DNA of 64,000 nt from Azophilus sp965221755 (GCA_965221755.1 OZ244921.1:868001-932000); one strand, 5' to 3'. Positions 27,310-39,392 are shown, counted from the first letter of the stretch. The notes: a model not told the origin generated them from the letters alone. Made by a program: numbers and translations.

Positions 27310-28115
27310 GCCGGGATGTCCCCGTTTGCGTCGCCGGCGGCGCGCATCTGCGCCAGCGGGATGTTGTCGATTAGGCGCACCCTGGCCTCCCCGTTGCCGA
27401 TGCTCGCCGCCGCCAGCCGGCGGCCGAAGCGGGTGGCCACGTAGTCCACGTCGAAGCCCAAGCGGGAAAGGGAAGCGGCCACCTGGCCATCCGAGCCGGG
27501 GGCGGACAACGCCTCGCGCAGGCGCGGCGCCAGCGCCCGGCCGGCCGCGTCGAGCCGGGCGTTGCGCGAGCTCAAGGCAAGGCCATCGGCGTCGCGAACC
27601 GTTGGGCAGGCCACGATCTCCGCCTCGATGAAGAAAGCCTGCGCCATGCCGCGGATGAGTTCGAGCTGCTGGTAGTCCTTTTCGCCAAAGTAGGCGCGCT
27701 CGGGCTTGACGAGGTTCAGGAGCTTCAACACCACCGTCAGGACGCCGCTGAAGTGGCCGGGCCGATGGGCGCCGCAGAGCTCCCGGCTGAGCGGCGACTC
27801 CTCCACCTTGAAGCGAAAGCCATCGGCATAGATCGCCTCCCGGTTCGGGGCCAGCACGGCGCCTGCGCCCTGCGCTTCGGCATAGGCCAAATCATCCTCA
27901 AGGCTGGCCGGATAGCTTGCCAAGTCTTGGCGATCGTCGAACTGGGTGGGGTTCAGGAACAAACTCACCACGGCCAGGTCGTTTTCGGCAGCGGCCCGCC
28001 GGATCAGTGCGGCGTGGCCTTCATGCAGCCCGCCCAAGGTGGGCACGAAGCCGAGGCCGCCGGTAGGCATGGCCCGGAACCGCTGCCACTCGTCAAGGCC
28101 GCGCAGCACTTTCAT
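27306..28115 (-). CDS. panC: Pantothenate synthetase
   Basis: A 269-residue enzyme that joins pantoate and beta-alanine with ATP. Signatures are GFVPTLGGLHEGHAALI (nucleotide-binding HEGH), FLNPTQFDDRQDLASYP, YFGEKDYQQLELI and LALSSRNARLD. The usual VPTMGALH is VPTLGGLH here, a mild variation. The ATG at 28115 is preferred to a GTG two codons earlier. It follows panB by 79 bp and overlaps coaX. Confidence 0.94.
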   Translation of the reverse strand: MKVLRGLDEWQRFRAMPTGGLGFVPTLGGLHEGHAALIRRAAAENDLAVVSLFLNPTQFDDRQDLASYPASLEDDLAYAEAQGAGAVLAPNREAIYADGFRFKVEESPLSRELCGAHRPGHFSGVLTVVLKLLNLVKPERAYFGEKDYQQLELIRGMAQAFFIEAEIVACPTVRDADGLALSSRNARLDAAGRALAPRLREALSAPGSDGQVAASLSRLGFDVDYVATRFGRRLAAASIGNGEARVRLIDNIPLAQMRAAGDANGDIPA

Positions 28116-28194
28116 GGGCACGTGGAGGCAGTCCTGCGGCGAACGGGCCGTTCCCTAGGCGGCGGCGCGCCGTTCCGGGACAAGCCGAAGGCCC

Positions 28195-28983
28195 TCATCC
28201 GTAACACTCCGCCACGGCCGGGAACCCGCCGCTTCGGGTGTCCTCCGCGAAACGGTCAACGGCATCGCATATCAGCCCGCGCCCATCGGCGTAGTGGCGC
28301 AAGAAGCGCGGCTTGAAGTCGGGGTTCATGCCCAGCATGTCCTGCAGCACCAGAACTTGGCCATCGGTGTCGGGCCCGGCGCCGATGCCGATGGTGGGGA
28401 TGGACAGCTCCTCCGTGATGCGCCGCGCCAGTTGCCGGGGCACGCACTCGAGCACCAGCGCGAAGCAGCCGACCGCCTCCAGCTTGCGGGCGGAGTCGAG
28501 CATCCGCGCGGCCTGGCCTTCGTTGCGGCCCTGCACCTTGTGCCCGCCGAAGGCTTGCACGGATTGGGGCGTCAAGCCCAGATGCCCCATAACCGGCACT
28601 CCGGATTCGACGATGTGCGCCGTCAACTCCGCTTGGCCCGCCTCGCCCTCCACCTTGATCGCGTTGACGCCGGCCTGCATGAGCGCCTGCACCGAGTCCA
28701 TGGCGAAGCCCTCGCCCTTGCGCATGGACAGGAAGGGCATGTCGCCGACGACGTACTTGTCCGGGGCGCCCCGCCGCACCGCAGCGGCGTGCAGCGCCAT
28801 CATCTCCACCGTGGCCTGCACGGTGCTGTCGAAGCCGTGCATGACCATGGCGAGGCTGTCGCCCACCAGCAGGCAATCGACGTCGGTTCGATTCAGCACT
28901 TGGGCCGACCAAAAATCGTAGCAGGTGACCATGGCAATGGGGTCTCGGGCGGCTTTGCGCCGCGCAAAGTCAAGGGTGTTCAA
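28195..28983 (-). CDS. panB: 3-methyl-2-oxobutanoate hydroxymethyltransferase
   Basis: A 262-residue TIM-barrel enzyme that forms ketopantoate from ketoisovalerate and methylene-tetrahydrofolate. Conserved MVTCYDFWSAQVLN, LLVGDSLAMVMHGFDST, VGDMPFLS and MGHLGLTPQSVQAFGG are visible. The start is a TTG at 28983 (NTLDFARRKAARDP) with GGGAGGA four bases upstream; longer starts have no ribosome binding site. It is the first gene of the minus-strand panB-panC-coaX group. Confidence 0.93.
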   Translation of the reverse strand: MNTLDFARRKAARDPIAMVTCYDFWSAQVLNRTDVDCLLVGDSLAMVMHGFDSTVQATVEMMALHAAAVRRGAPDKYVVGDMPFLSMRKGEGFAMDSVQALMQAGVNAIKVEGEAGQAELTAHIVESGVPVMGHLGLTPQSVQAFGGHKVQGRNEGQAARMLDSARKLEAVGCFALVLECVPRQLARRITEELSIPTIGIGAGPDTDGQVLVLQDMLGMNPDFKPRFLRHYADGRGLICDAVDRFAEDTRSGGFPAVAECYG

Positions 28984-29425
28984 GGCGTCCTCCCGGATGT
29001 GTCTGCGGCAAGGCAACGGGACCGGGAACCGAGGACGGCGCAGCGAATGCGCCCAGAGGCGTTTAGCGAGTGGCTATTGCCATCCGATTGCATGGGTACC
29101 TGTCCTCCAGAGCGGATCAAGTCCTGGCGCTTGCTAGGGGTTGCCGACGCCGCCCGAGGGTACGCCAGCGGTCTCCGTGCCCGCACGGGCGTCGAAGCCT
29201 AGGCCAAGGGTAGGCGGGAAAAGCAGCGTTGTAAAGGTCGTGTGCCGGCTCAGGACCTTTCGGAACTTTTTGCCTGCCGGATCAGGCGGCATCCTCGATC
29301 CCGACAAGGCATTCGTTCGGGGTTCGGCAATCCAGCGCCCGTTCCACGGGTGCGCAGGTTCGCATTTCACGGCCTTTTGATGTTCAATTGGGCTGCTTCT
29401 TTGGCAACGAACGGCAGGGGGTCGC
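28984..29425. other. Non-coding gap between panB and rppH
   Basis: A 442-bp divergent region with no supported gene. It must hold the promoters for panB (leftwards) and rppH-ptsP (rightwards), but no clear -35/-10 pair stands out. A small hairpin GCCTG-CCGGAT-CAGGC lies near 29270-29288. The GGGGG ribosome binding site of rppH is at its right end. Confidence 0.5.
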
Positions 29426-29941
29426 ATGTTGGACGCGGACGGCTTCAGGCCGAACGTCGGCATTGTCGTGGCCAACAGCCGCGAACAGGTTCTATTTGCC
29501 CGGCGCGTCGGCGGCTTTGACGCTTGGCAGTTTCCGCAGGGCGGCATCCGGGAATCGGAGACGCCCAAGGACGCACTGTACCGGGAACTCGATGAGGAGG
29601 TGGGCCTCGATGCGGCCTGCGTCGAGATCGTCGCCGAGACCCGGGGCTGGCTGCGCTATGAACTGCCGCCGCAGCTGCGCCGCCGCGGCTCCCACCCTGA
29701 CTTCGTCGGCCAAAAGCAGAAGTGGTTTTTGCTGCGCATGCTGGCTGATGACAGCCGAGTTGACGTCCAGCGTTGCGATGAGCCGGAGTTCGACCATTGG
29801 CAGTGGGTCAGCTACTGGCATCCGATCGCCAAGGTGGTCGCCTTCAAGCGCCGCGTCTATCGCAAGGCGCTGGCCGAGTTGGCGCCCGCCCTCGGCGCCT
29901 TGTCGCCGTCCGCCTCGCCATCCGCGAATCAAGCTGATTAG
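29426..29941 (+). CDS. rppH: RNA pyrophosphohydrolase
   Basis: A 171-residue Nudix hydrolase with the Nudix box at residues 39-61 (GGIRESETPKDAL then RELDEEVGL). It begins DGFRPNVGIVVAN and has GQKQKWFLLRM and FDHWQWVSYW, as RppH does. It removes pyrophosphate from the 5' end of mRNAs and so starts decay. The next gene, ptsP, follows after 3 bp, a pairing common in gammaproteobacteria. Confidence 0.95.
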   Translation: MLDADGFRPNVGIVVANSREQVLFARRVGGFDAWQFPQGGIRESETPKDALYRELDEEVGLDAACVEIVAETRGWLRYELPPQLRRRGSHPDFVGQKQKWFLLRMLADDSRVDVQRCDEPEFDHWQWVSYWHPIAKVVAFKRRVYRKALAELAPALGALSPSASPSANQAD

Positions 29942-29944
29942 CGC

Positions 29945-32233
29945 ATGCCCAGCCAACTTAGCCAGCTTCGGGAGATCGTTCAGGACGTAACCGCTGCGCC
30001 TACGTTTCACGAGGCCTTGGCCGTCATGGTCCGCGAGGTGCGCGCCGCCTTGGGCACCGAGGTGTGCTCGGTTTACTTGCGGGTGCCGGGCCGCCGCCAG
30101 TACCTGTTCGCCGCCAACGAGGGCCTTAACCCGGATGCGGTGGGCCGGGCCACCATTGACGCGGGCATCGGTTTGGTGGGCCTCGTCGGCGAGCGGGCGG
30201 AACCCGTGAACTTGGAGGCCGCCAGCGAGCATCCGAGCTACTTCCACATGCCCGAAACGGGCGAGGCGCCCTTCAACGCCTTCCTCGGCGCGCCGATCAT
30301 CCACCAGCGCGAAGTGCTGGGCGTGCTGGTGGTCCAGCAGCGCGAGAGGCGCCGTTTCGATGAGGACGAGGAGGCCCTCCTCGTCACCCTGTCCGCCCAA
30401 TTGGCCGCCGTAATCGCCCATGCTGAGGCGGTTGGGGACATGGCCAATTTGGTCAACGCCAACGACGACCGCGACGATCTCAAGTTTCAAGGCATAGCCG
30501 GCTCGCCGGGCGTTGCCCTCGGCGTTGCAACGGTGGCGTATCCGGCCGTCAGCCTCGACGGGGTGCCCGACAAGGAGGCCGAGAACGTCACCGTCGAGCT
30601 GATGATATTCGACCGCGCCGTGGAGTCGGTGCGCAACGACATTCGCCGCATCAGCGAGCAGTTCGCGCAGAGCCTGCCGCGGGAGGAGCTGGCCTTGTTC
30701 GACGTCTATCTGCACATGCTCGACGACGACGCCATCACCGGCGATGTGCGCCAACGAATTCACCGGGGCGAGTGGGCGCAGGGCGCGTTGAAGAACGTCA
30801 TCCGCGAACACTTGGGCCGCTTCAAGCGCATGGAGGACGCCTACCTGCGCGAGCGCGCCACTGACGTGGAGGACTTGGGGCTGCGGGTGCTGGCCTACTT
30901 GCAGGACATCCGCACCCACAAGACGCAATTCCCGCCGGACACCATACTGGTTGGCGAGGAGATCACCCCCAGCATGCTCACCAACGTGCCCTCCGCGCGC
31001 CTCAAGGGCTTGGTTTCCAAGCGCGGCGCCGTCAACTCCCACGTCGCCATCCTGGCGCGCGCCTTGGACATTCCGGCGGTCATGGGGGTGGTTGAACTGC
31101 CCATCCATCAGCTGGACGGGCAGTCGCTCATCGTCGATGGCCACTACGGCGAGTTGTACGCCAACCCATCCGCCAAGCTCACCGCCGACTACCAAGCGGT
31201 GCTCGCCGAGGATCAGGAGTTCGCCGAGGAGCTCGGCGAGCTGCGCGGCCTGCCCTGCGTCACCCTTGACGGCCACCGGGTGCTGCTGTGGGTGAACATC
31301 GGCCTGACGCGGGACATCTCCCGCTCCTTGGACCGGGGCGCGGAGGGCATCGGCCTGTTCCGCACCGAAGTGCCCTTCATGGCCCAGGAGCGCTTCCCCA
31401 CCGAGGAGGAGCAACGGCGGCTGTATCGAACCCACATGGAGGCGTTCGAGCCGCGCCCGGTGACGATGCGCACCCTGGACGTCGGCGGCGACAAGGCGCT
31501 GCCGTACTTTCCCATCACCGAGGACAACCCCTTTCTCGGCTGGCGCGGCATTCGCGTCACCTTGGACCACCCGGAAATCTTTCTCGCCCAAGCGCGCGCC
31601 ATGCTCAAGGCCAACTCAGGCCTCAAGGGCGTGCTGCGCATCATGCTGCCGATGGTGTCGAGCGTGTCCGAGGTGGAGGAGGCGCAACGGCTGGTCAGCC
31701 AAGCCCATCGCGAAGTGGCGGAGGAGGGGTTCGAGGTCAAGGAGCCGCTCATTGGCGTGATGGTGGAAGTGCCCGCCGCCGTGTATCAAGCGCGGGAGTT
31801 GGCGCGGCGGGTGGACTTTCTGGCCGTCGGCTCCAACGACCTCACGCAGTACATGCTGGCCGTGGACCGCAACAACACCCGAGTGGCCGACTTGTACCGC
31901 GACTTCCATCCCGCCGTGCTGCGGGCGCTGCGCGAGGTTGCCCGCAACGCCCAAGCCGAGCGCAAGGACATCGGCATCTGCGGCGAGCTGGCCGGCGCCC
32001 CGATAGGCGCGGTGCTGCTGATGGCCATGGGCTACCAAGTGCTGTCGATGAACGCCACCAACCTGCCCAAGGTGAAGTGGCTGCTGCGCAACATCAAGCG
32101 CACCGACGCCCGGCGCATGCTGGCGCGGGTGCTGAAGATGGAGCGCGCCGAGGAGATCCGCCATTACATGGAGGGCCAATTGATCGATGCCGGGCTGGGG
32201 CGTTTGGTGCCCAGACACCACGACCCGGCCTAG
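29945..32233 (+). CDS. ptsP: PTS-Ntr enzyme I with N-terminal GAF domain
   Basis: A 762-residue phosphoenolpyruvate-protein phosphotransferase of the nitrogen PTS. A GAF domain spans roughly residues 17-165. The phosphohistidine is His366 in KRGAVNSHVAILARAL. The PEP-binding barrel has GIGLFRTEVPFM, TLDVGGDKALPYF, FLAVGSNDLTQYMLAVDR and GICGELAGAP. It passes phosphate from PEP to NPr, signalling nitrogen and potassium status rather than importing sugar. Length and architecture are normal. Confidence 0.95.
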   Translation: MPSQLSQLREIVQDVTAAPTFHEALAVMVREVRAALGTEVCSVYLRVPGRRQYLFAANEGLNPDAVGRATIDAGIGLVGLVGERAEPVNLEAASEHPSYFHMPETGEAPFNAFLGAPIIHQREVLGVLVVQQRERRRFDEDEEALLVTLSAQLAAVIAHAEAVGDMANLVNANDDRDDLKFQGIAGSPGVALGVATVAYPAVSLDGVPDKEAENVTVELMIFDRAVESVRNDIRRISEQFAQSLPREELALFDVYLHMLDDDAITGDVRQRIHRGEWAQGALKNVIREHLGRFKRMEDAYLRERATDVEDLGLRVLAYLQDIRTHKTQFPPDTILVGEEITPSMLTNVPSARLKGLVSKRGAVNSHVAILARALDIPAVMGVVELPIHQLDGQSLIVDGHYGELYANPSAKLTADYQAVLAEDQEFAEELGELRGLPCVTLDGHRVLLWVNIGLTRDISRSLDRGAEGIGLFRTEVPFMAQERFPTEEEQRRLYRTHMEAFEPRPVTMRTLDVGGDKALPYFPITEDNPFLGWRGIRVTLDHPEIFLAQARAMLKANSGLKGVLRIMLPMVSSVSEVEEAQRLVSQAHREVAEEGFEVKEPLIGVMVEVPAAVYQARELARRVDFLAVGSNDLTQYMLAVDRNNTRVADLYRDFHPAVLRALREVARNAQAERKDIGICGELAGAPIGAVLLMAMGYQVLSMNATNLPKVKWLLRNIKRTDARRMLARVLKMERAEEIRHYMEGQLIDAGLGRLVPRHHDPA

Positions 32234-32245
32234 CCCGTTGCCGTC

Positions 32246-32581
32246 ATGCCGGAGTACCGCACCATTGCCCGAGTGGCCGACGTTCCGACGAACGGCAGCA
32301 AGCTCGTCGTCCTGGATGGACGGGAGCTGTTGGTTTGCAACTCGGAAGACGAAATTCACGTCGTCGAGAACCGGTGTTCGCATCAAGACCAACCGCTCGA
32401 CGGCGGCCGGGTGCGCAACGGCTACATCCTCTGCCCCGTGCATGGCATGCGCTTCCGGCTGCACAACGGCGAGGCTGCGGGCACGCTCACCCGCGCGCCG
32501 CTATGCGTGTTCGACAGCCGGGTGCTCGACGGAAAGGTTCAAGTCCGCTTGGATGCGCCCGCCGGCCAGCCTTCCAAGTAG
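32246..32581 (+). CDS. Rieske [2Fe-2S] ferredoxin
   Basis: A 111-residue protein with the complete Rieske ligand set Cys44-x-His46 (CSHQDQPLDGG) and Cys63-x2-His66 (CPVHGMRF). It resembles the small ferredoxin components that supply electrons to ring-hydroxylating oxygenases, which suits the oxygenase encoded on the opposite strand. Its last 43 bp overlap the 3' end of that gene. It starts 12 bp after ptsP and may be on the same transcript. Confidence 0.88.
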   Translation: MPEYRTIARVADVPTNGSKLVVLDGRELLVCNSEDEIHVVENRCSHQDQPLDGGRVRNGYILCPVHGMRFRLHNGEAAGTLTRAPLCVFDSRVLDGKVQVRLDAPAGQPSK

Positions 32582-33948
32582 TCCTGCACGCGCTTGTGCA
32601 CATGGCGCACCCGAACCTCTTGGTAGTTGCCCAGCGTCTGGGCGCCGCGCGCGCAGGCCTTGAAGCCACGCGTCTGGGCCGCCATGTTGTCCGTGTCCTG
32701 GTCATAGACGGCGCCCAGCCAGCCCAGTCCTTCGGCGGCGGTGTAGCTTTCCTCGATGCCGAGGCGCAGCGGCTCCGGCGGCGGGGGCGGTTCCTTGTCC
32801 GGGTGCTTCGGCCGCAGCAGCAGGAGGTCGAACGCGCAGTGGTCCGGATCGTTTGCATCCGGGCGGAAACGATAGACCATGGGCAGTGACAGCCCCGGAA
32901 ACACGAACAGGTTCGGAAACAGGAAGTATTCAATGGAATCAAGCGTTTGCGCCGTTGAGTAGTTGGAGAAGTCCTGGTCGTACAGCGCCCCGAGCCGCTG
33001 CTGCACGAACTGCGCGTAGAAATCGCGCGCGGTCATCCCCTCCGGCACTTGGGGACATTGATCGGCATCGTCCGGACCCCGGCGCCCCCACAGCCCCTCA
33101 AGCAGCTCCTGCTCGGTGTAGGGCTCGGGCCGGCGCGGGTTGGGCGCGCCGACCGTGTGGATGAACCGGCTCACGTTGTCGCCGAACACGTCATAGGTGG
33201 TGATGGGCTCGGAGTAGTCGGCGCCGCCCGCGTGGGTCTCCTTGACGTGGTAGGCCTCCATGAACGCCTCCTCGGCGGCCTTCCAGTTCACCGGCAAGCG
33301 CTTGCTCACATGGGTTTCGATGTAGCGGTCCTCGATCCGAAAGTCCTTGAAGTGTTCCGGCAGCACGCCCAGAAACTCCGCCAACGGCGCCGCTTCGTGA
33401 TCGAAGTTGATGAAGACGAACCCGCCCCAAGTGCCCACCCGCACGGACCGCAGGCTGTGGGTGTCGGCGCTGACGTGGGGGAAGTCCCAGTCTTCCGGCA
33501 CCTCGATCAGCTTGCCGTCCAGATCGTACTCCCAGCCGTGGAAGGGGCATTTGAAGGACCGGCAAAAGCCGGAGCTCTCCGGGTCGCGCAGCGCCGTGCC
33601 GCGGTGCATGCAGGCGTTGCGGAACGCCTTGATCGCGCCGTCCTTGTTGCGCACCACGATGGCCGACAGGGTGCCGATGTCGTAAACGTGGTAGTCGCCC
33701 GGTTCCGGGATGTGCTCCTCCCGACAGGCCATCTGCCAGACCCGCGGCCACAACTTGTCGAATTCCGCCTGCAGGAACGCCTTGGACGTGTAGTTCGCAT
33801 AGGGGATGTCATGGTCGCCCATGAACTCGTAGGAATGCTCCAGGAACGCAGCCGGGGGCGCCGATGCGTCCCTCAGCACCGCTTCCTGGTAGGTCGGCCC
33901 CGGCGCGCGCGCTTGGCCGGGATTCAAATTCGGTTCCGCCATGTCCAT
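32539..33948 (-). CDS. Rieske-type ring-hydroxylating oxygenase, large subunit
   Basis: A 469-residue alpha-subunit-like protein. The Rieske centre is Cys113-x-His115 (CMHRGTALRD) and Cys134-x2-His137 (CPFHGWEYDLDG). The mononuclear iron site includes His234 and His239 (EAYHVKETH). No small beta subunit gene is adjacent, so it may be an alpha-only homo-oligomer of the type that acts on quaternary amines, steroids or aromatic acids; the substrate is not evident. The probable ferredoxin partner lies tail to tail with a 43-bp overlap. Confidence 0.88.
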   Translation of the reverse strand: MDMAEPNLNPGQARAPGPTYQEAVLRDASAPPAAFLEHSYEFMGDHDIPYANYTSKAFLQAEFDKLWPRVWQMACREEHIPEPGDYHVYDIGTLSAIVVRNKDGAIKAFRNACMHRGTALRDPESSGFCRSFKCPFHGWEYDLDGKLIEVPEDWDFPHVSADTHSLRSVRVGTWGGFVFINFDHEAAPLAEFLGVLPEHFKDFRIEDRYIETHVSKRLPVNWKAAEEAFMEAYHVKETHAGGADYSEPITTYDVFGDNVSRFIHTVGAPNPRRPEPYTEQELLEGLWGRRGPDDADQCPQVPEGMTARDFYAQFVQQRLGALYDQDFSNYSTAQTLDSIEYFLFPNLFVFPGLSLPMVYRFRPDANDPDHCAFDLLLLRPKHPDKEPPPPPEPLRLGIEESYTAAEGLGWLGAVYDQDTDNMAAQTRGFKACARGAQTLGNYQEVRVRHVHKRVQDYLEGWPAGASKRT

Positions 33949-34027
33949 GCCTCCAAGAGTCGCCCGGAGTATCCTTGCTTAATCCGCTGCCTTCAAGGCG
34001 GTTGCGCATCCGCTTTGCGGGTGCGTT

Positions 34028-34095
34028 GGGGTTTCGCTTACCGCGAAACTGTGCGCCCGTTGCGTGGGTCGGGTTCCGATGCGTTTCTGAGCTCG
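34028..34095 (-). repeat. Intergenic palindromic repeat, copy D
   Basis: In minus orientation like copy B: GGTTTCGCTTACCGCGAAACTG, then GCGCCCGTTGCGTGGGTCGG and TTCCGATGCGTTTCT. It differs from copy B at only a few positions over about 60 bases. It lies between the Rieske oxygenase start and tRNA-Asn. Confidence 0.72.
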
Positions 34096-34186
34096 CACAG
34101 CGGACTGGCCGCACCGGATGCGCGATTGGGGGAAGGCGGCCAGCCGCCAAGCCCTTGGCGGCGTTCGCTGCCGCCGAGACAAATAA

Positions 34187-34262
34187 TGGCTCCGCCTGCT
34201 GGGCTCGAACCAGCGACCCGCTGATTAACAGTCAGCTGCTCTACCAACTGAGCTAAGGCGGA
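34187..34262 (-). tRNA. tRNA-Asn (anticodon GTT)
   Basis: On the minus strand the 7-bp acceptor stem TCCGCCT pairs with AGGCGGA, followed by G and an encoded CCA. The D arm is AGCTCAGTTGGTAGAGC, the anticodon stem-loop CTGACTGTTAATCAG has GTT at the centre, and the T arm is CTGGTTCGAGCCCAG. All four arms pair fully. It stands alone between repeat copies D and E. Confidence 0.97.
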
Positions 34263-34380
34263 ACAGAAGGCTTGCACCCGCCAACCACTGATTGTCGGGT
34301 GTCGAGGGATGGCAAGTATAGCGGCGGCCACTTCGAATGCAACGCACACAGGCGTTTCGCTGAGCGCGGTCAAAGTGCGC

Positions 34381-34440
34381 GCGCTCAAGAAACCCTTCGG
34401 AATGGGAGCTATACGCAACGTGCGCGGAGTTTCGCCGTTT
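34381..34440 (+). repeat. Intergenic palindromic repeat, copy E (degenerate)
   Basis: GCTCAAGAAACCCTTCGGAA followed by GCAACGTGCGCGGAGTTTCGC aligns with the left part and first hairpin arm of copy A. The second arm is lost. It lies 67 bp upstream of the CoA-transferase gene. Confidence 0.55.
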
Positions 34441-34506
34441 TGGGTTCATCGTTAAACTGTCGCCTTGTCGCGCTCGGCTTTCGAGGGTTGAGCTGGAGGA
34501 TTTGCT

Positions 34507-35643
<1,137 letters not shown>

Positions 35644-35670
35644 TCCCGCAGCGGCACCGGACGTCAGGCC

Positions 35671-37553
<1,883 letters not shown>

Positions 37554-37557
<4 letters not shown>

Positions 37558-37877
37558 TCATCGTCCAAGGCTTGATTCCGATTCTGCCGGAGCAGCGCGA
37601 CGAGGCGTTGGAATTGCTGCGCTGGATGACCCAGGAGACCCTGCGGGAGAACGGTTGCATCAGCTATGAGTTCTTCGTCAGCCTAAGCGACGCGAACACG
37701 GTTCTGTTGATGCAGGAGTGGGAGGATCTGGCAACCTTGAACGCCCACTACCAGACCGAGCACATGGCCGCCTTCATGAAGGCGTTGCCGGACGTGCTGC
37801 GTGGCCAAATCCGCACCCGGCGCTTCGCCGTGCATGAATCGGAGCCGCCGCCGGAGCCGCCGCCCATCATTCACTGA
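37554..37877 (+). CDS. Antibiotic biosynthesis monooxygenase (ABM) domain protein
   Basis: A 107-residue dimeric alpha-beta barrel protein with typical MIIVQGLIPILPEQRDEALE and LLMQEWEDLATLNAHYQTEH. ABM proteins are small cofactor-free oxygenases or quinol-modifying enzymes, and many have no assigned substrate. The ATG overlaps the prpE stop, so it is co-translated with it. The C-terminus is a proline/glutamate-rich tail. Confidence 0.8.
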
Positions 37878-37894
37878 ATGGATAGTTGAAGCCC

Positions 37895-38335
37895 ATGAGA
37901 AAAGCGATTTTGGCGGTTCTCTTGATGGTTGGCGCTGCTGGATGCGAGGCGCAGACCAGCCTGCGCTTTGTCGACGGCAGCACCCGGGCCCCTGACGCTT
38001 GGCTGGGACGTTGGCTGGTGATCAACTACTGGGCGGAGTGGTGCGCGCCCTGCTGGGAGGAGGTCGGGGAGCTGAACGCGCTCAACGAGGACGAAGCGCT
38101 TTCCGTCGCCGTGATCGGCGTCAACTTTGACGGCATTGAGGGCGAGGAGCTGCGGCAGTTGATCGCCAAGATGGACATTCGCTTTCCCGTTGTGCTTGAC
38201 GATCCGCGGTCGGTTTGGGCGCACGACAGGCCGCAGGTGCTGCCCATGACGGTCATCATCGGCCCGGACGGCGACCTGCGCGGCCAACTCCCGGGTCCGC
38301 AGACTTTGGACAGCATTCTAGTGGCCATGCGCTGA
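37895..38335 (+). CDS. TlpA-like thioredoxin-fold lipoprotein
   Basis: A 146-residue protein with a lipoprotein signal (RKAILAVLLMVGAAGC; lipobox GAAGC) and the redox motif CAPC in NYWAEWCAPCWEEVGEL, with the cis-proline in VLPMTVIIG. It is probably anchored in the inner membrane facing the periplasm as a thiol-disulfide oxidoreductase. The ATG at 37895 is preferred over a TTG three codons upstream. It shares a TGATG overlap with the DUF454 gene. Confidence 0.85.
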   Translation: MRKAILAVLLMVGAAGCEAQTSLRFVDGSTRAPDAWLGRWLVINYWAEWCAPCWEEVGELNALNEDEALSVAVIGVNFDGIEGEELRQLIAKMDIRFPVVLDDPRSVWAHDRPQVLPMTVIIGPDGDLRGQLPGPQTLDSILVAMR

Positions 38336-38760
38336 TGGCGGCTTGGCGGTTGGCGCGCCGCCACCTGTGGCTGGCGTTCGGCTGGGCCTCGCTGGGCTTG
38401 GGAGCCCTTGGCGTTCTGCTGCCCCTGCTGCCGACCACGCCCTTCCTGATCCTGTCCGCCTATTGCTTTTCTCGCAGCTCGGAGCGCTTGCACGCTTGGC
38501 TGCTCAACCACCGCATGCTTGGTCCGCCGATTGAGAATTGGCGGGCGCATCGGGCCGTATCGGGCAGAGCCAAGCTCAGCGCGCTGATTGCCATGGCGCT
38601 GATCTTGGCGCTTGCGGTGGTGGCCGATGTCCCGGCATGGGTTTTGGTCGTGCAAACCGCGGTTCTGGCGGTCGTGGCCATTTTCCTCCTGACTCGGCCA
38701 TCGCCGCCCCAAGCCGCCGGCGCCAAGCGTTTGGCCCATCCCGGCACGACGCGCCGCTAA
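38335..38760 (+). CDS. DUF454 (YbaN-like) inner membrane protein
   Basis: A 141-residue protein with three to four hydrophobic segments. It begins with LWLAFGWASLGLGALGVLLP followed by LLPTTPFLILSAYCFSRSSERL, the DUF454 signature, and PPIENWRAHRAVS. The function of the family is unknown. The start is the ATG overlapping the stop of the thioredoxin-like gene; the frame is open upstream but that part is antisense-like noise within the preceding gene. Confidence 0.85.
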   Translation: MAAWRLARRHLWLAFGWASLGLGALGVLLPLLPTTPFLILSAYCFSRSSERLHAWLLNHRMLGPPIENWRAHRAVSGRAKLSALIAMALILALAVVADVPAWVLVVQTAVLAVVAIFLLTRPSPPQAAGAKRLAHPGTTRR

Positions 38761-38819
38761 GCAAGGACCAGCCAGCCTTGGCGAGCCCGTCTCCACACGC
38801 ACGCAAGGAGTCCTGATCC

Positions 38820-39281
38820 ATGAGCAGCGAACCCATCGGCCGCTTTGACCACATCGGCATCGCGGTGCACAGCATTGACAAGGCGCTGCCCTTCTTTGAA
38901 GGCGCGCTTGGCGCCCGCCTGCGGCGCATCGGCGACTCCGCCGACGGCGGCTTTCGGTTGGCGATCCTCGACTTGCACGATTTCTGCATTGAACTCCTTG
39001 AGCCTATCGATCCCAACGGCTTTCTCGCCCGCCACTTGGAAAAGCGCGGCGAAGGCGTCCATCACATCACCCTGCAAACGCCGGACTTGGAAAAAAGGAC
39101 CTTGGCCTTGGAGGCTGGCGGCGTGCGGGTCGTGGACAAGCACTTCGACGACCCGGAGAGCATTGACGCCTTCATTTCGCCCAAGAGCGCCCACGGGGTG
39201 CTCATCCAGCTCGGGCAAACCTTGGGGCCGCTAAACAACCCGCCATATTGGCATTCAGGGGATCAGGGAGCCCCTGATTAA
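38820..39281 (+). CDS. mce: Methylmalonyl-CoA epimerase
   Basis: A 153-residue vicinal-oxygen-chelate protein: FDHIGIAVHSIDKALPFF supplies the first metal His, GVHHITLQTPD the second, and GVLIQLGQ the C-terminal end of the fold. It interconverts the methylmalonyl-CoA epimers during propionyl-CoA breakdown, fitting the prpE gene upstream. Length is normal. It follows the DUF454 gene by 59 bp. Confidence 0.88.
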   Translation: MSSEPIGRFDHIGIAVHSIDKALPFFEGALGARLRRIGDSADGGFRLAILDLHDFCIELLEPIDPNGFLARHLEKRGEGVHHITLQTPDLEKRTLALEAGGVRVVDKHFDDPESIDAFISPKSAHGVLIQLGQTLGPLNNPPYWHSGDQGAPD

Positions 39282-39392
39282 GTCCCGCAAGCTCAGGGGA
39301 GCTGGGCGGGCGCGGTGGAGCAGGGCCACACCTTCGGCTCTTGGCCCCCGGCGGGTGGCGGACGGCTGCGTGGCGGGTGTTAGCTGCATCCG

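Noticed and set aside
29492..31591. 699-codon minus-strand ORF opposite rppH/ptsP
   Set aside because: It is the antisense shadow of two strongly conserved genes, and the translation is low-complexity V/L/H/G.
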